Below are positions 62,290 through 64,000 of a DNA stretch of 64,000 nucleotides, one piece after another. Under the pieces are notes generated by a model. It was not told where the DNA came from and did no database searches. It worked only from the letters and a program-made list of their open reading frames with translations. The stretch's first letter is position 1. Every line of letters starts with the position of its first letter. The DNA lies in NCBI GenBank assembly GCA_948099385.1, contig CANUEZ040000207.1:2073501-2137500 (forward strand), in the 5' to 3' direction. The translations under genes and the position numbers were made by a program. This DNA is from Fasciola hepatica. Lineage: Eukaryota > Platyhelminthes > Trematoda > Plagiorchiida > Fasciolidae.

Positions 62290-63062
62290 GAGACAGATGA
62301 AATAAACAGGCTCGTGCTGAAGGTGCTTAACAAATTAGGAGCAAAAGCGTCGAACTGTCAGTTGACCGGACAAACATGGGCTAAGACCATGCCAAATTTC
62401 AAAGCCCCACGGTCAATATCCGTGTTTCAGAAAGTTTTATTGGACGTAGCTGTAGAAGCTCAGCATTGTGCGAACAGTGGCACTTTTGGTCACGACACAA
62501 ACGAAGACCAGAAAACAACCAAATGGTAAAATGTTCATTACCATTTTTCAGTTGAAAATAATTTCCAGAAGTAAGTTATCGCAACTGCTTTAGGTGTTTA
62601 AATTTATCTCTAACTTTTTCTTAATTCCTGATATAAGTACTATCTACAAATGAATGGACCGGAGTCCCGGACACACATAATTGACTGACAGCAACAATCG
62701 CGAAAATGGTCATGTGCATACGAGAAACGTTTTCTACAGAAAGGTAGAGAGTAGCTAAACCAGAATTCTCAGGCTCGACGACAGCTTCGTCATTCTCAAG
62801 GTTAGCCTTCACTAACTGGTATAGAACCATCTTCGAATCCCCGTTATTCGTACTCAGGGGACTCTTCTAGGCGGAGCACAAATTAGATATTTATGAGTAT
62901 TTATTCCCACTTGTGCTCAACTGTTCGTCTTTAGGTACGAACAACCAAGGTGATCGATTTTTATATTCGAAATCATCTGATGTGTGGATCGAGGAGCGCG
63001 TGAACCACGGATATGCAACTAATGAATGTGCACTAAGTCAAACGTTCGGCTCCTATACTCAT
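62290..63062 (+). pseudogene. SCP/TAPS pseudogene (second copy)
   Basis: A broken relative of the 13.5 kb gene on the same strand. Segment 1 (62290-62570) reads ETDEINRLVLKVLNKLGAKA, SNCQLTGQTWAKTMPNF and, without an intron, HCANSGTFGHD, then runs to VENNFQ and the donor GTAAGTTA. These match exons 1 and 2 of the intact gene, including the CQL-GQ---TMP block and the CAP His. The intron after VENNFQ sits at the same residue and in the same phase 2 as in the 13.5 kb gene. An in-frame TAA (62527-62529) interrupts the segment. Segment 2 (about 62935-63062, after CTGTTCGTCTTTAG) reads SSDVWIEERVNHGYATNECA and GSYTH, aligned gap-free over 30 residues with exon 3, but the Cys and His of CGHYT have become Phe and Ser. 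No exon 4 or 5 was found. Confidence 0.8.
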
Positions 63063-63309
63063 ATAGCTTATTGTCACTTACTATCATTATCCCACTTTCG
63101 AATGTATTCTGCAGTATGTGGTACATGACTGTTGATCTGTGACAGACACGCCACTGAATAGGACTAGATAGAGAGGGTAGCGATAAAAGTATAATTGCTT
63201 CCACCTTCCAGGAATTTCAAGTCTGCTGGGGTGAAAACATTATCATTGTCAGATGAGCTAGAAATGTGGAGGAATTTTGTACGTAATAGCAGTAAGTGAT
63301 GGTTGAGGA

Positions 63310-64000
63310 GAACTCCATGGAAACCAGGATAATGACCACGATGACGATGAAGACAGTAGTTACCCGGATGGTAGCGATGCTGATGATGAAGACGATAAGG
63401 AAGATTAGGAAGACGATCATCATGTTGATCATGAACATGATGATTTGGATGATGACGTCCATAAAGATGATGACGATGAGGATGAAGATGATGGCTATGA
63501 CGGTGATGATAAGAAGCAGGAGGAACATGATACGGATGGTGATGACTCGGATTATCATGAGGAGGATGCGGACGAAAACGATGAGAAAAAAGATGACGAA
63601 GATCATGACAATAAGAAATCACATAGTGATGAAGATGAATCGAAGGGTGAGCAAGATGATGGTATTATTGATGACGACCCCGATGATGTTCAGAAAATTG
63701 ATGATCGCGACGGTGATATTAAAGACGACGACTCAGATGATGACGAATAGGATTCGAATGACTATCAAGATGACTTTGGTGATAAAAGAGCTGACGATGA
63801 TAATAATGAAGATCACCGTCATATTGACGACGGTGATTACTGTGATGACGTGCAAACGAAAGAAGCTGATCATAATGATGATGATGACGATGACTCGGGT
63901 GATGACGGAAATGATGAAGGCTCGGATGAACGAAATAAAAATGATGATGATGACACGGATGATGATCATGAAGACTTGCATGATGATGAGGAATAGGATG
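63310..64000 (+). repeat. degenerate GAT/GAC/GAA tract (acidic codon repeat), continues past window
   Basis: About 690 bp of imperfect GAT, GAC, GAA and GAG triplets running off the window end. One plus-strand frame reads Asp/Glu-rich with only three stops, all TAG (about 63409, 63748-63750 and 63993). The longest clear stretch is 63445-63750. The opposite strand gives long Ile/Val-rich frames, which are shadows of the repeat. It could be a minisatellite that drifted, or an acidic coding exon that has acquired stops. Confidence 0.75.

Noticed and set aside
63164..63981. Long minus-strand Ile/Val- or His-rich frames over the acidic tract
   Set aside because: These are shadows of the GAT-type repeat on the opposite strand; no membrane-protein family is recognisable.
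1..64000. CRISPR array, prokaryotic operon, phage or plasmid functions
   Set aside because: No regularly spaced repeats, no ribosome-binding-site-led gene strings and no long adjacent frames; introns and eukaryotic retroelements are present.

Overview
The window reads as gene-poor nuclear DNA of a metazoan. I think a parasitic flatworm, most probably a digenean trematode with a large genome, is the best guess, but the species is not determined. The reasons are a secreted SCP/TAPS (CAP, 'venom allergen-like') protein gene split into small exons with canonical GT-AG introns; a mixture of decayed Tc1-like, RTE-like, CR1/jockey-like, Ty3/gypsy and BEL/Pao elements; AT-rich DNA with TA microsatellites; and no sign of prokaryotic gene packing. 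Most open frames are no longer than chance predicts at this base composition. Apart from the SCP gene, nearly everything I could support is a relic of a mobile element or a repeat.

Layout. 1-13 kb: no supported host gene. There is a broken Tc1-like transposase (about 2.96-3.48 kb) and two short dispersed repeats. 13.4-16.8 kb: the one convincing host gene, a five-exon SCP/TAPS gene on the plus strand with a TATA box, signal peptide, CAP signature and Thr-rich tail. Its last intron holds a TA/GA microsatellite and a tRNA-promoter-containing repeat with inverted arms. 17.4-19.4 kb: a BEL/Pao-like gag relic (minus) between related short repeats. 20.5-21.0 kb: an RTE-type endonuclease relic (plus). 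21.9-23.0 kb: a Ty3/gypsy gag-protease relic (minus) with a 184-codon open gag frame. 23-31 kb: nothing supported. 31.0-33.2 kb: a CR1/jockey-like LINE relic (plus). 33.6-36.6 kb: TA microsatellite and repeats. 40.3-40.5 kb: a BEL/Pao-like reverse-transcriptase fragment (plus). 41.3-42.8 kb: three possible small minus-strand exons, weakly supported. 43.2-44.6, 49.2 and 52.3-53.3 kb: three copies of an unidentified repeated sequence with a partly shared reading frame. 45.85-46.35 kb: another tRNA-containing inverted-arm repeat. 50.5-50.7 kb: a nearly complete tRNA-like cloverleaf inside inverted arms and short direct repeats. 51.5-51.85 kb: a Tc1/IS630-type transposase fragment (minus). 62.3-63.1 kb: a second, broken SCP/TAPS copy (plus). 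63.3 kb to the end: a degenerate Asp/Glu-codon repeat tract.

How the parts relate. The two SCP copies lie on the same strand about 46 kb apart and keep one intron at the same place and phase, so this is probably the remnant of a locally duplicated SCP cluster spread apart by transposon insertions. The less familiar signals are the tRNA-promoter repeats with inverted arms, the arm-flanked tRNA-like unit at 50.5 kb and the three-copy unknown family. No long intact element or operon-like system is present.
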